Shown here: positions 11,601 through 23,521 of the stretch, piece by piece
Layout: the number at the start of each line of letters is the position of its first letter
Position numbering within the stretch: the first letter of the stretch is position 1
DNA from: Amorphophallus konjac
Lineage: Eukaryota; Streptophyta; Magnoliopsida; Alismatales; Araceae
NCBI GenBank assembly: GCA_022559845.1
Contig: CM040123.1
Coordinates: 300,378,642 to 300,442,641, forward strand
Length of the DNA stretch: 64,000 bases
Direction: 5' to 3'
Made by a program: the position numbers and the translations under genes
Notes under the pieces: model-generated
The model's input: only the letters and a program-made list of their open reading frames with translations
What the model was told of the DNA's origin: nothing
Database searches by the model: none

Positions 11601-12002
11601 CCCTCCATAATCTGCTCGAAAAGTACGGAGGGGGAACCTTTCTTGAGTTCTCCTCGCGTGGCTCCCGAAGCTACGGAGTGGCACCTCCGGTAGAGAGGGG
11701 CCCGGACGCTGAAGGTACTGGTTGAGGGAGGGGAGACCCCCTCCGGAGTGACCGGGATGGGGGCGCTTCTCTTGAGGGACCCCGCCTCGAGGGCCCCACT
11801 GGTTAGCTCGGGCTGGGTGGCCTCACCGCGTACCTCCCCAGCCTCAGTCGGCTGTGACTAAGTCGCTTCATCCTGCGACCTTCTAGCCTCGACCGGCTCG
11901 GACCGGACTCCTCCGTCTGGCGCCCCCTCTGTTCCGCTCGGTGCCCCGACATCAGCTATGACCCCTTCACCATCTGCCCCCTCTTGCTCCAGAGAGAGAG
12001 AA
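11601..12002 (-). pseudogene. C-terminal part of Tat antisense ORF (left of solo LTR)
   Basis: When the solo LTR and one copy of its 5-bp duplication are ignored, the minus-strand frame that runs out of 15564 continues here open and in frame, with a Glu/Gly/Ala/Ser-rich, low-complexity composition and one stop (TAG) about 50 codons in. No domain is recognisable in this part. It ends where the minus-strand Tat LTR begins, which suggests that element inserted into this ORF. Confidence 0.5.
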
Positions 12003-15000
12003 TGTAATACCCTGGATCCTTATCGGGTCTTTTGGATCCTTTTCGGAGAGTTTTGGATCGCTTTTGTGGGTCCTGAGTTGAGTTTTACGATCCACGTGAG
12101 TTTTTCTCTTGTACAAGTTATGGAACCCTGTGGAGAGTTTATTTCTCAGTTCATCGACTCGTGGACGCCGCAGTTGCGTTGTACTCATCCCGAGGATCGT
12201 TTCGACTATTTTTACGTATTTTTCTGAATTAGTCCATTTTTGGGTCAATTATCATATTTTTGGAAATTAGGAAAATTTCCTTTCTATTTAACCTAACCCA
12301 CCTTCTCTCCTCCCTCATTTCTCACCTCTCTGGGTCTCGCGGGGTGCACACTGTTGCGGAGCTGGCCGAGGCGAGGATGGGATGGAGTGATTGGGATGTG
12401 TGATAGGGTGACGGTTTGAGCATGGCGAGGCGCGATCCCTCGACGGATTCCGAGACGGCGCGGTTCATTGATTTGGCATTTTCAGCGCGGTTTAGTCGCT
12501 TCGGCGCACGGTTTCTTCGGTGGAGGTAGGGAGACGGATCACCTACTCCTCCTGCACGTTTCACTGTAGTTTCACGTTGTTCGGTGCGAGAATGAGCTAG
12601 TTTGGGCTCATTGTGGTTTTGTGAAGTTCGCTGGGTTCACCAGAAAACGGCGATGGATCTGAGATCAGTTAGTGTCAGTGGACTCCCTGGAATGTCTGCA
12701 TTCCATATTCATTGATTTTGTTGTGATTGGTGGTCACTCAGGACCGTTAGGAGCCCGGGAAGTCCTGTGATTCCATTTGGGTCGATTTCAAGAAATCGCT
12801 CGTATCTCGCCGTTTCTTGGCCGATTCGACTCCCGTTGGAGTCTAAATGTTGTATATCATCTTTATGGATGTATCCCCTTCCTTTCGGAATGAACGGGGC
12901 GTGGAAATGCCACAATCGGGCCGATCCCGTGGTTTGCTTGCCGTGACGCCTACGCGGTTTAACAGTAACCGTGTTGGGCTTAGGGCAGCTGGTTTTGGAC
13001 CATTTAGAGTGAGTCGATGGGCGTCTACACGGCTGCGCGATAGACTGCCCAGTGGATGGCACGGCCAGGTGTGAGCCGTCTAGTCCACTTGAGCGGCTGG
13101 CTCCCAGGCGTTCTATTTCCCCGTTGTGTTGAGCGGCCAGGGCATGACCGCTTAGCATGGTTGACCTTGGGTCAACAGTTTTCTGGCAGTTCGTGGGGCG
13201 GTTTTCCCCTAACCGTCCCACTCCTTGAGTGGTCCTTCTCTGACCGTTCTGACTGTCCTTTGATCGGCTACTGTAGTAGGTCGGTTTGATGGAACGGCCT
13301 ATTCCAGACCATTATGTTCCCCTGAGCGGCCTCATGTGGACCGTTCAGCCCATTGAGTGGCCCCTTTGTGACTGCCCAGTGAGTTGAGTCCATAGTTGTG
13401 CCAGTTGGCCGTGATGGCCTGATCTGTGTCCGTCTGTCTGTGTATGTGTCATAGGATGGTTAGTTAGTCCGTGTCGAGGATCTTCTGTAGATCGCTTGGT
13501 GGTTCGTTGGGCAGGTTAGCTGGAGTTGACTGATCCTAGTGGTCATATCCTTGACCGCTATAGTCACCTCGTGTCTCTACCCCTGACCGCCAGTGTCCTC
13601 GTCTCTGTGTGCGTAGCGACTTCCTCCTTTACTGCTTGGTTTACCTAGTGGCCGAGTGATGGATCGCTTATGCCCAGAGTGTCGTTTCCCGTCGTTTCGA
13701 TTTCCGTATGTCTTGGCTTGTCCTTGTGGTTTACCGTTCCCGTGGATATCTTTTGATGTCCTATGAGGGCTGTGACCACGTTATAATGTAGCCAGGAGTT
13801 TTTCTTACTTGAAGTAGGATTCTCTTTCCTATTGTAGAGTCGTTGTATAGGTTCTGGTCAATCCGAGGTGACCCAGTGGTTGACAGGCGACCTTGTGTGT
13901 GTGTTGGCAGTTTTGTCCAATCCGAGACACGATTCTGGATGCCTCGAGATATTATTTTACCTCAGTTTGCGTGTCCAAGTGTGCTGAGGGTCTTATTGAT
14001 CCCTCATGTATCCGTGTGTCATTTTACGCGGATGTGTCGTTTCCTCTGGCTTAGGATTAGACCGATTGGTGGCTTGTTCTACTTTGCACAACGATCTTGA
14101 CTCCGAGTCGTGAGACTCAAGGATCATTGTAGTAGTAGGTCTAGTTGCCTTGTCCCGAGTCTATCGATAGTTGTCTTGCTGCCTCGGTGCTTCGTAGTAC
14201 GTGCGATAGTGCTTCCTTGCCTGTCAGTACTACAGTACTTGTGTTTCAGAGTTCTGTGTCTAGTGAGCCTCCACTAGTCATAGCCTAGCGACGCATTACG
14301 GCGTGTCGACCCACCTGGAAATGATGGCGTGGCAGTTTTCGAGATACGATTTTTAGGCTAGTTGCCGTGGGCTCCCTTGCCTTGCAGTAACGTCCTGCTA
14401 GGGGAGAAAACTAGCTAGAGGCCTGGCTCAAGACATTGAGCTTGTGTGTGCACACGTGGTTAGGGTCTTGGACTTGCGCCGACAGGCGTGACCCTGACTA
14501 GTCACTCGCAACTGTAGTTCCTGTTCTGTTCAGACAGTGTCCTCGTCTCTGTCGTCTTGTAGGCAGCCTAGATAGACACTTGTAGGCGCAACATAAGATG
14601 TTAGTGGACGCAACTGGCTGTTCTTCTTATAAGGAAGTGCTTCCGTCACGTGACACGTGACTTTCGCATTTCTTGTGCGTCGTGACCTTTTCGGGTTAGC
14701 CCTCTCGTGGTCTTGCCTGAGGTCAGTGTTGTGTCGTGTGCACGACGTTCTAGTCGTGTGTTTGTGGTCGTGTCTAGAAGAGCATACACAGCAATCGAGT
14801 CGTGTATGCTTTAGGGAGTCTGTGTCTGTCTAGGTCTTTTCTAGGCTTGTTACCTATCTTTGTGGGCCCGACAGATCGACAACTCCTGACTTTGTCAGAT
14901 CAGGGTTCGCCTTCCTGTTGCTGCCTGGAGTAGTTCAGGGAGCCGAGGCTAGTTCGACAGCCGCGCTTGTTCGGTACAACTTTTTCCCTTTTTCTTTTAG

Positions 15001-15563
15001 CTGTTCCTACTCCTTCCATTCCAGTTTTCTTTTACAGCTTTGTAGTTTAGTTTTCCTGCTTTACTACTCCTGCAGTTTACCTGCTGTTTTAGAGTGTTAC
15101 TGCGTTATTTTTCAGCGGGGATCCACGTGACCCCTACTGAGCCAGTGACACGAGACTCACCCCTGCTTTTCAGATGGGTGGCGTCGTTCTATTTCCGCGA
15201 TTCCTGGTGTGGGGTGTCCGTAGCTGCCAGCGGTACCTGCGTCGGGCTTCCCCCGACCTCAGTGTACGTCCTTCTTTTCTGTTGACTGTACTGCTTGTCT
15301 TTCCTTTGGACTGGACTCTAGTATAATTGTTAAATTGTAACTGTTAATTAAAAAGTAATTTTATTTCTACTACTTTAGCAAACCTGATTAATGAAATTTA
15401 ATTGCTTACTGTTATATCTCTGTGACTTCAATGTACTACATGACATTCCTTTTTCCCTTCGGAGCTTTATAGCTCTTGGGAGGCTTCACGGGTTCCAAGC
15501 GGTATCGAGTCTACTCGGTAGTCCTATGGGGTATATCCGGTATCCAGAGTCCGGGTCGTCACA
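12003..15563 (+). repeat. Solo LTR of a Tekay/Del-like chromovirus (3561 bp, copy 1)
   Basis: It starts TGTAATACCCTGGATCC and ends GGGTCGTCACA, with a perfect 5-bp target duplication GAGAA at 11998-12002 and 15564-15568. The same ends and internal order are found at 50579-54227. There is no gag, pol, primer-binding site or polypurine tract inside, so this is a solo LTR produced by recombination between the two LTRs of a full element. It splits the minus-strand antisense ORF of a Tat element. ORFs inside (for example 12709-13221 on the minus strand) differ between the two copies and are not genes. Tekay/Del assignment rests on LTR length and termini only. Confidence 0.9.
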
Positions 15564-16880
15564 GAGAAGGCAACAGAGGAGCCTCATCGGCCAGGCGGAC
15601 GACCTCTGCCTTTCTCGCCCGCTTCTTCTCGGCAAACAAGGCTTGCAATGAAGACCTCAGCAACTTCGCCATGGGATCCTTGCGCTTGACCCCCCGGGGT
15701 TCGGAAGTGTCATCTCGGACGACTCTCTTGCCCCTATCTCGGGCGTGGGATGAGCCCTCAGAAGCTTGAAGATCACTCGGAGCCGGCGTATCATCCACGT
15801 CGATGATCTCCAACTCGGCTAGCGGTACCTCTCCTCAGCCGCTCACCTCAGGTCTGAACGAAGGAGAGAAAATTGAGAGAAGGATGGCACTTACCTGAAA
15901 GAGAACAAGCCCTTGAGACCCTTACCTGTCGGCAACAGCGCTCGAGAAAGGTACGCCTCGATGTTGGATGCGGTCAACAACTCAGCAGTCGGCTGTCGAT
16001 TCTGCAGAAGGATAGCAGCATCCCTCTCCACCTCCGGGGAGACCTCTGTTTGCTTCGGAGGAATGTTCGGGTGAAAATTGGGCACCGTCGGGAAATCCCA
16101 GACCACACCAACCGCGGACGCACCCACCTAGAAATATTGGGTCTTCCACCCCTTGTCAGAGGAGTCCTTCATGGAAAGGGACACGCAACTCCTTTTTCGC
16201 TTCGCTTGGATGAAGAAGAAGCCCTTCCCCGCATGAAGATTTTCCTTTAGCTTGAAAAAATAATGGAAGAGGTCCAAGGAGGTGTTCACCCCACTCTGGC
16301 CACAGAGGAAAATGAAGGAGAAGATAAGGGTATAGAGTTAGAGACCAGCTGAACTGGAGCCAGCCGGTAGAACTGAAGTAAATCGGCAACAAAAGAATGA
16401 AAATGATAGCAAAAGCTGCATTTCCACACCATAAGAAAAGAGAAAAAGAGGCCAGAACGAGTGGCCAGGCTAGACTCAAGAGGATTCAGGCGTGAAGAAC
16501 TGAAATTGCCAAGGCAGCCCATACTGGTTCTCCAGTCGCTTCACATCAGCCTCGCCCAGTTCGCTACGGAGAGGCTCTGACGGCACCAAAAAAGCCCTTG
16601 GGGCCTATTCTGCCCCCCGCCCCTCGGCCTCAGGATTTTGGTCTGCCATCGAACATCTAGAAGAACTTGAAGAAGAAGGGAAAAGCTCTGGACTAGAGGA
16701 CTCTTGAGGAGAAGGAAGCTGACGGATCGCCGCCATGATAATCTCTTCCAGCTTCACGAAAGCCGCTGCGATTCTCCGCCTCAGAACTGCTCTCACGGCG
16801 CATGAGCCCCCCTCAAATATAAATGCAATAGAAGGTAAAACCCTAAACCCCGGAGATAAAGGGATGCAAACAACGTGCAA
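15564..16880 (-). pseudogene. Tat antisense ORF, 'putative gypsy type transposon' family-like, broken
   Basis: Minus-strand frames give a start region (MADQNPEAEGRGAE), then SELGEADVKRLENQYGLP, FVADLLQFYRLAPVQLVSNS and an end with KGLKGLFSFR and a Lys/Arg-rich tail (KKRARKAEVVRLADEAP). The FVxxLLxxYxLxPxQLxxNS block is the hallmark, as I recall it, of the plant family named 'putative gypsy type transposon' (PF04195), found as an extra ORF in Tat elements. GT...AG-like borders near 15870-15930 suggest it was spliced. Two or more frameshifts occur between 16150 and 16520. It lies antisense to the plus-strand LTR that follows. Its function is unknown. Confidence 0.55.
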
Positions 16881-17064
16881 TGCTTATAACCCCTAGCTGG
16901 AAGCGACATGACGTTCCGATCTTTCGTAGAGGGGCCTTCTTGCGATAATTTTCAAAATTATCATCATGACGGGTGTATTTTCAGGACAAGCCGCATCATG
17001 TGGCCTCTACAGAGAGAGATCTCTACCCAACTAGAGCCACAAAAAGTCCAGCCCAGATGCTACT

Positions 17065-17828
17065 CATCCAAGCTTAATTTTGGCTCGGGAGTAGGAGGGG
17101 GACAAGTGGAGAGGGGAAATCTAAACGCCCGAACGGAGAGGCCAAACGAGGTCTAATTTTACCCAACGAGGCCCAACTCCTTGAAGTGGTAGCCCCAGGG
17201 CCCACTTATTATAAGCCTAATAACTCACTCGGATCTAGCACTTCCTAGGCGGCCTTCGGGTTGGGAAGTCCGAGCATCAGTTCGATCAGGAGAGATCCTT
17301 CGGAGCCCCGTATTCTCTGCCCAAACAACGCACTCATCGCTTGGGAAGCATCTCCTAGGCTAGTGCCTCACCCTCGGGCCAACTGATGGAAGCTTATCTG
17401 TGCGGCCGTTATGAGCCCTTTAAAAGCTGGGAGCTCAAGAGGATAAGAAAGATCAAGAGTCTGGGTGCTATAGAGAGCCCGCACTAAGGACCTAACCCCC
17501 CCTGAAACTCCTCAGCTTACAGGGATCATGCACTCAACGAGTCACTATTTAAGCTGGAAGAGCCCTACCGTGAGGAGGTAAGCCAAAAACCCTGAGCAGG
17601 AACCACTTCACCTTTTGGTGGAGAGGGATCTCGCGCCCCCATCTTCCTCCTAATTCCTTCCTTCGCACAAGTTCTCTACTACTCTTGCTGACTTAAGCAT
17701 CGGAGGGTTTTCCCCGGGGATGCATCCTTGGGCACCTCTGACTTATTTCCCCCCTTGCAGTTCACACTCCAAGTGTACGTGGTCATCCTCTTCCCCGCTC
17801 AGGAGTAGCGCGAGATCGCCCCTCTTCA
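17065..17828 (+). repeat. 3' LTR of a plus-strand Tat element
   Basis: It is homologous to the reverse complement of 10779-11600 and ends in the same terminus, CCCCTCTTCA, at 17828. The next base begins copia LTR sequence (GTGTCGAC) rather than the Tat primer-binding site, so this is an outer LTR end, not an inner one. The start is approximate. A perfect continuation of copia sequence after 17828 indicates that this Tat element inserted into the TR-GAG-2 LTR. Its own gag-pol is not in the window. Confidence 0.6.
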
Positions 17829-17925
17829 GTGTCGACTCCCAGAGTCGACACTTTTCACTAGGGGTTCTATCTGCGTAAAGGACAGACCCCAGGCCAGTAA
17901 GTGTCGACTCTTGGAGTCGACACTT
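17828..17925. repeat. GTCGAC-centred palindromes in the TR-GAG-2 3' LTR
   Basis: Two inverted repeats occur: arms AGTGTCGACTC and GAGTCGACACT at 17828-17838/17842-17852, and a second at 17899-17925. A weaker third lies at about 18006-18030. The Tat insertion point falls on the first base of the first palindrome. Confidence 0.85.
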
Positions 17926-19532
17926 GCTGCCTAGCATCGAGGCAAGTGCAACTAGCGTCAAGGCAGGTGCAACTAGCATCGAGGCAGGCTGGCTAGCCCA
18001 TGACAAGAGTCGACTCTGAGAGTCGATTCTTTCAGAGCCAAAGCAGAAAATAGCCTAATTAAACACAGTTAAAAGCCAATAAACCCTTTTCAAATACAAT
18101 CAGGTGGCATGGATTAAAAGGATTAAAAACAACATTCAAAAACTTATTTAAGCAAGACATATAAAATCCATGTTAAGCAAAAGGGCCACCTCAAAAGACC
18201 CATGAAAAAATATGCATGAGGCACTAGAAAACCCAATTCATGAGTAAAACTCAAAACCCATTCAATGTAATATGAGTGAATATTAAACTTAGATTCTTAC
18301 CATGGTTCCATTTGTTTGAAAGCAATAAGAACCTGGACTGGTATAAAAAATCACTCATGTCAATCTTGAAGCAATGAATGCTCAAGTCTAAGCACATGAA
18401 GGCTAAGGTCTGTGCATAAGAACCCATGGTCGATGCATATGAGAAGGCAGGGTTGGTGCATGTTTGTAAAATACTAAAGACCAGGTCGGTGCACAAATGA
18501 AAGGGTCGGTGCATGTTTGACAGGGTCGGTGCACATCTACGGACAAGGTCAGAGCATATAGTGTAAAACCTATAGATTAGGTCGGTGCGGGTATAAACAA
18601 GGTCGGTGCACATCTATGAAACTTAGTGCAAGTTTGAAAAATGCCAAAGAAGGTCAGTGCACATTATGTAGAAGCTATAGTTAGGGTCGGTGCAAGTTTA
18701 TAAAGAAGGCAAGCACGGTCGGTGCACACAAGAGCAAGTCAGTGCATGTTTGAAGAAATGCTTGAGAGTGTCGACACTGAGTGTCGACACCTATTACCTA
18801 CTGACCCAGAAATTCCACTTATGAATGGTTTTCTAAAAATTAAGCCTTACCAATGGACGGACTATGAACATGAATGGAATTTTTTAACATGTTTTGTTTT
18901 GTGGATGACAAGGCACTTGTTCATTCAATCCATTGACTCTAGAAGTATATTCACCATAACTGTCAGTCTTGTAAAGCAAGATTATCATGTTTTGCATAAG
19001 ATCCTTCATAAACATTCAATCTTCAATGAATATTTTCCATACCACATGCACACAAGCATGCACACAAGTTTTGTCAACATTAAAACTAAATCATCAAGCT
19101 CACCTAGGGGTCCAAGACAATCAAGTTCAGTCCAAAAGTTCAGAATCAATGCACAGCGGTCTGAACCCATATAGATATCATATATGTAATTAACATGCAG
19201 TCCAAGACTAATAGACACAGTCCAATGCAAGCAATCCAAGTTCAGTCCAGAATTTAAAGTTCATTCCAAGAACTTTAATTCAATTCAAATTAAACAAAAC
19301 ATTGATTCAGTCCGATTAAACCAAGTCCATTCCATGACTGAGTGAGGTCGACACTCCTCAGAACAATTGTGCATCTGTTAATGTTCTTCACCGAGCATCC
19401 AAACCTACAAAACAAGATATTAACATTCAGCTCCAGAAGAATCAATAAGCATTTTCCATAATACTTGCATGCAATATATTGTTTCATCAAAACCATCACC
19501 AATGATAAAGAGGGAGCGCAGCGAACCCAACA
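17829..19532 (-). repeat. 3' LTR of TR-GAG-2, truncated
   Basis: It matches 24475-26141 of the 5' LTR with few differences and ends ...CGAACCCAACA at 19532, followed by the polypurine tract complement. The first 1.29 kb of the LTR (as laid out on the plus strand) is missing because a Tat element sits at 17828. It holds GTCGAC palindromes and the GTCGGTGCA motif array (about 18420-18760). Confidence 0.85.
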
Positions 19533-19550
19533 ATCTCCCCCTTTTTGATG
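19533..19550 (-). promoter_or_regulatory. Polypurine tract of TR-GAG-2
   Basis: On the minus strand, AAAAAGGGGGAGAT stands directly before the LTR start TGTTGGGTTC. The same tract precedes the LTRs of TR-GAG-1 (58987-59000) and the SIRE-type element (36614-36630). It would prime plus-strand DNA synthesis. Confidence 0.85.
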
Positions 19551-21477
19551 ATGACAATATATTGTGGCAATTCAAAAGTCTCTCCCCCTTTGACATTATC
19601 AAAAAGTGGGGGACGTGGTGAACAATTAAAAATGAAATGAGATTGAAAAGCGCACGAACCCAGCAATTCACCTACCACTTGAGGAAGATGTATGAATTAT
19701 TAACACCAAACAAGAAATGACATTTGATGTGCAATATGCAAGATGTTTGAAATATGTCCAGATTCTCAATTTTTGAACTATATGCAGAATGTAAGACTAA
19801 GCTATGCACAAAACGTGTGACCAAACTGAACTATATACAAATGTTATGCTAAAGAGCACGTTATTCTCCCCCTATTATCATGAACAAAAACCGACTGACA
19901 ATGGGATTGTTAAACCTGTTATTTACATGTGTAACCTAAATATGCATCTATACGAGCTAAAGTATGAAATGAGGTATGCAGGCAAGCAAACAAGCAAACA
20001 AGCAAGCATTAGAGTCACGCAAACAAATATCTCTATTACTCCCCCTTAGTGGGATAAGAGGATAACAACTGAACAGTTCATTCAAGACCGAAATGTGAGA
20101 CATGAAGTATAATCAAAAAAGGTAGTGCATTCATATGCTAAAGGTATTGCATAAACCATGATAAGAACAAATTCAAGATATACAGTCATCACAATAATAC
20201 CCAAAATTAAAATTTATGACAATGAGCAATGAACTTCAAAATTATATGGATATGAACAGAATTTTTAGAAAATACTAGAGGGTTATTTCCTTCCTACACT
20301 TCCATTTCGATCCTCGACTTTTGGTAGCTTCACACAACCCCTTTTTGTTTGCTTTTCTTTTATTGGATTTCACCGTTCTATTCGAGTCACCTCATATGTC
20401 TCAATGGGGTTTCCCGACTACTAAGATTCATCACACAATGTGGATTTTGTTTCACCTTTCGACGCGAGTTTCCTCATTTATTTCAGTGGGGATTCCCGAC
20501 TACTTAGTTAGACATTCCACTTATTAAAGCTGGTGGGGTAGACAGCTTTTTCCTCACGATTCTCTTAATTTTCATGAAGAAATTTGTTTCCCTTGAAGTG
20601 TTAAAAGGAATTTCTAAAATCCTTATCAATCAAAGTCATATGCATCATTTTTTGAACAAGGTATGGGTAATTACTTTGTATGTAGAAAATGAATTTACCT
20701 AGACATAGTTATGACTCCCCCTAAATGTATGCACAGTTAGAAATAGATCCTCCTCCTTCGTATATGTCATGGTTCACAAAAGATCAAGAACACTATGTTT
20801 TGTTTATCAAGGAGGTGAGGTCTTAGAAGATTTTCAAGAAATTACTTTTCTAGGAATATATATACATGCAAGCAAACAAGGATTTTGGAAATTAATTCAA
20901 GCAATATGATTTCCGGTACGGGACGGAGGTGGAGGTCCGAGGACCCTACTCACGCATAGGGAGTGCTTCCAAGTGAACGTAATCCACTCTTCCACAAACG
21001 CCATTTTATATACCGAAGAATCATGGCATTCAAGCACGCAAAAATAGAAGGTATGCACAAGCATATGCACGTGAATGCAAAGTTGATGAGAAATTATTTC
21101 TATTCACAAGTATGCAAGGATATGTGCATGTGTTTTCTATATATGTAAGTATATGCATGTAAATGGACAGATGATCGAAAATTATCCCTATTGATAAACA
21201 TGCAAGGATGTGTATGATATGTGCTAGAGGTTAAGTATATAAGCTGTGTATGTAAAACTGAATAGTTATTCACAACATGTGAAACAGAGACTATGCAAAA
21301 TTGACCTTAACCTGCAAATCACAACACTTTAGAAGTTGCCAAAATTAACACAACAGGAATGCAATTATTTAAATGCGAACTCCAAATTCAACTTTTAGCT
21401 TTGCATATTTTTCAAGGAGAACTTAAGCAAAATAAATTTCAAAACAAACCATTTTTGTTTCTCGCCTTGAGAGTCCT
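19551..21477 (-). other. 3' noncoding region of TR-GAG-2
   Basis: This stretch lies between the end of gag and the polypurine tract, where a complete copia element would carry only a short leader after pol. I see no pol motif on either strand. It is AT-rich, with many ATGCA-type words. A ~45-bp segment is present twice, at about 20377-20426 and 20459-20506, each ending with CCCGACTACTWAG. Confidence 0.6.
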
Positions 21478-23017
21478 TTATTTATTGACTTTCCTTGGCC
21501 TCAAGGTGCCCCTGCAAAATAAATTCTCTTTTGGACATTTGGGTACCCAAGCCATCTTGGATCCTGAGGGGTTAGTTCTAGCACGAGCAGATGGATTCTT
21601 ATATCTTCTAGCAAATAAATCATCATCAGTTCTCATTGTAGAACAATCATTCATAGAATGACCATTCTCACCACAGTAAAAGCAATAAGAAAATTTTCTT
21701 TTCATGGACCACTTTTCATCATTTTTCATTGAAAAGTAATTGTTCATCATATGTCCAACTTTACCGCACTAATGACATGAAAAATTCTTTTTGACAAACC
21801 ATTCATCATCATTTTTCTTTATGAAACAATTTTCAAAAATATGACCATGTAACCCACAATAGAAGCAATGAGTGTTGAATCCTTTCTTTACGGGTTTCTC
21901 ATGATTTTTAGAATTATCACACATTTTCATTCTTGATTTTAATGCCTCATTATCATCAGATTTCATTAAGAAACAGTCATACATGTCATGACCAAATCTG
22001 CCACAATAAAAATATGAAACATTCCTTCTTTTTCTTGAAGCATGAACAAACTCAGTAGTGGGGGATTTTTCATGCACACAATGACAATCAATGATCTTTT
22101 TCTATTTTTGATTTCCTTTGTCACACATGGACAAGGACTCATTTACTCTCTTAATTTGATTTTCCAAAGATGTAATGTGCAATTTAGACTTAGCATTTTC
22201 CCCTTCACACAATGCAAGGTTCTCATTCAACAAAAGATTAACACTTTTGTGGCTTTCAATTTCTTCTAACAAAACATGCACTTTCTCGAATTCATCAACA
22301 GAGATGCATTTTCCCTTTTCAAGAGCAAGCAATTTTTCAAATATAGCCATATTTAAATGCTTCAACTCTTCATTCTCCTTAGCAAGTTCATCATTCAAAA
22401 TTAATTCATTACACAAATCATGATCAATTGAATTCAATTCAATTTTTCTTCTTAGCTCACATTCTGTTTTCTCTAATTGTGTAATCTCATTCCTTAGAGT
22501 AGAATTTTCATTTCTTAAACAAACAATTGTTTCATTGTGACTGTCTACTTCAAGCATAGAAGACTTTGTTAATTTCTCAAACTCAGCACATCTTTCACAT
22601 GAGAAATTATCCACATGAGAGTCTTCATTCTTCTTTTTTAGTTTCCTATTTTCAGATTTTAATGTTCTATACCTGTCAAACAATTTATCATAAGCATTCA
22701 CCAACTAATCATAGCTAAGTTCATCTTCGTCATCGGAGTCAGAGTTTACCTTTGAACTCTCCTCGCTTTGACGCTCAAGATCACTATTTGCCATGAGGCA
22801 CTCACTATTCCGTCTTTCTTCTTGGGCTTCGCTTAGCCCATCCCAGATCTCTTTGGCTGACCTGCAAGATGAAACACAAGTAAATTCTTTTGGGGTCCAC
22901 AGCAGTCTTAAGAGCATTCAAAACAAAAGAATTATCAGAATTCTTTTTCTTATCCTCCTCAGTCCAGCTTGACTCATTTTTTGGAAGACTGTAAGGACCA
23001 TGAGTGATTAGCTTCAT
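21478..23017 (-). pseudogene. Gag of TR-GAG-2, coiled coil plus zinc-knuckle array, broken
   Basis: Read on the minus strand, the N-terminal part has the SIRE gag features ITHGPYSLPKNESSWTEED and SCRSAKEIWDGLSEAQEE. A long coiled coil follows (ORF 22102-22704, 200 codons, rich in Leu/Glu/Lys/Asn). Four CCHC-type knuckles come next: FYCGRFGHDMYDC, CFYCGLHGHIFENC, a degraded HxCGKVGHMMNNY, and CFYCGENGHSMNDC. The end has WVPKCPKENLFCRG and then a stop. In SIRE elements a WVPK-like stretch stands just before protease; here the frame stops about 20 codons later and no protease follows. Frameshifts near 22900 and 22090 and a stop at ~21770 break it. A plant coiled-coil protein was considered and rejected because of the knuckles and LTR context. 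Confidence 0.8.
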
Positions 23018-23170
23018 AAGCTTCGGATCAAAATTAGTAATCCAAATATAAAATTTTCTAAGTCATAGAGCATAATCAAAACCATCAAAGATGGGAATCA
23101 AATTCATGCAAGCCATCATAAGGTGATCTTTTCTCCTAGACCGTGAGGTCCGGTAAAAAATCAGAGACTT

Positions 23171-23183
23171 GGCTCTGATACCA
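23171..23183 (-). promoter_or_regulatory. Primer-binding site of TR-GAG-2
   Basis: The minus strand reads TGGTATCAGAGCC two bases inside the LTR terminus ...GGCCAACA. This is complementary to the 3' end of initiator methionine tRNA, the usual copia primer. Confidence 0.9.
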
Positions 23184-23521
23184 ATTGTTGGCCCAGAGTA
23201 GATGGCGGACAAGAAGGGGGGTTAAATTGTCCCCCAGCTGAGATGGCGGATTTTAAAAAACTTCTAAACTAAACACAACGGAATTATGATAAACTAACTT
23301 AATTACTCTAAACTTGAGTGAGATTAAAATGTTCTCTCGATCTTCCCGATCTCACATGGAATATTAATGCAAAGAATGATTAAATCTAAGCCTAAGACAG
23401 ATAGCAGATGTAGCAATGTGCAGTGGTGCAGTGAGTAAAAATCTATTAGTTTGACCTATGAAGGGAGGTAGATGAAATGAACAATCACACAGACATTCAC
23501 ACGAGAAACACATATTTTTAG

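Noticed and set aside
12709..13221. 170-codon minus-strand ORF in solo LTR copy 1
   Set aside because: The matching region of copy 2 (50579-54227) has no equivalent ORF, and no domain is recognisable.
16156..16479. Hydrophobic minus-strand ORF resembling a membrane protein
   Set aside because: It is a frameshifted shadow of the Tat antisense ORF; the conserved blocks are in neighbouring frames.
22102..22704. Minus-strand 200-codon coiled-coil ORF as a host cytoskeletal protein
   Set aside because: It continues into zinc knuckles and lies between primer-binding site and polypurine tract of a copia element, so it is gag.
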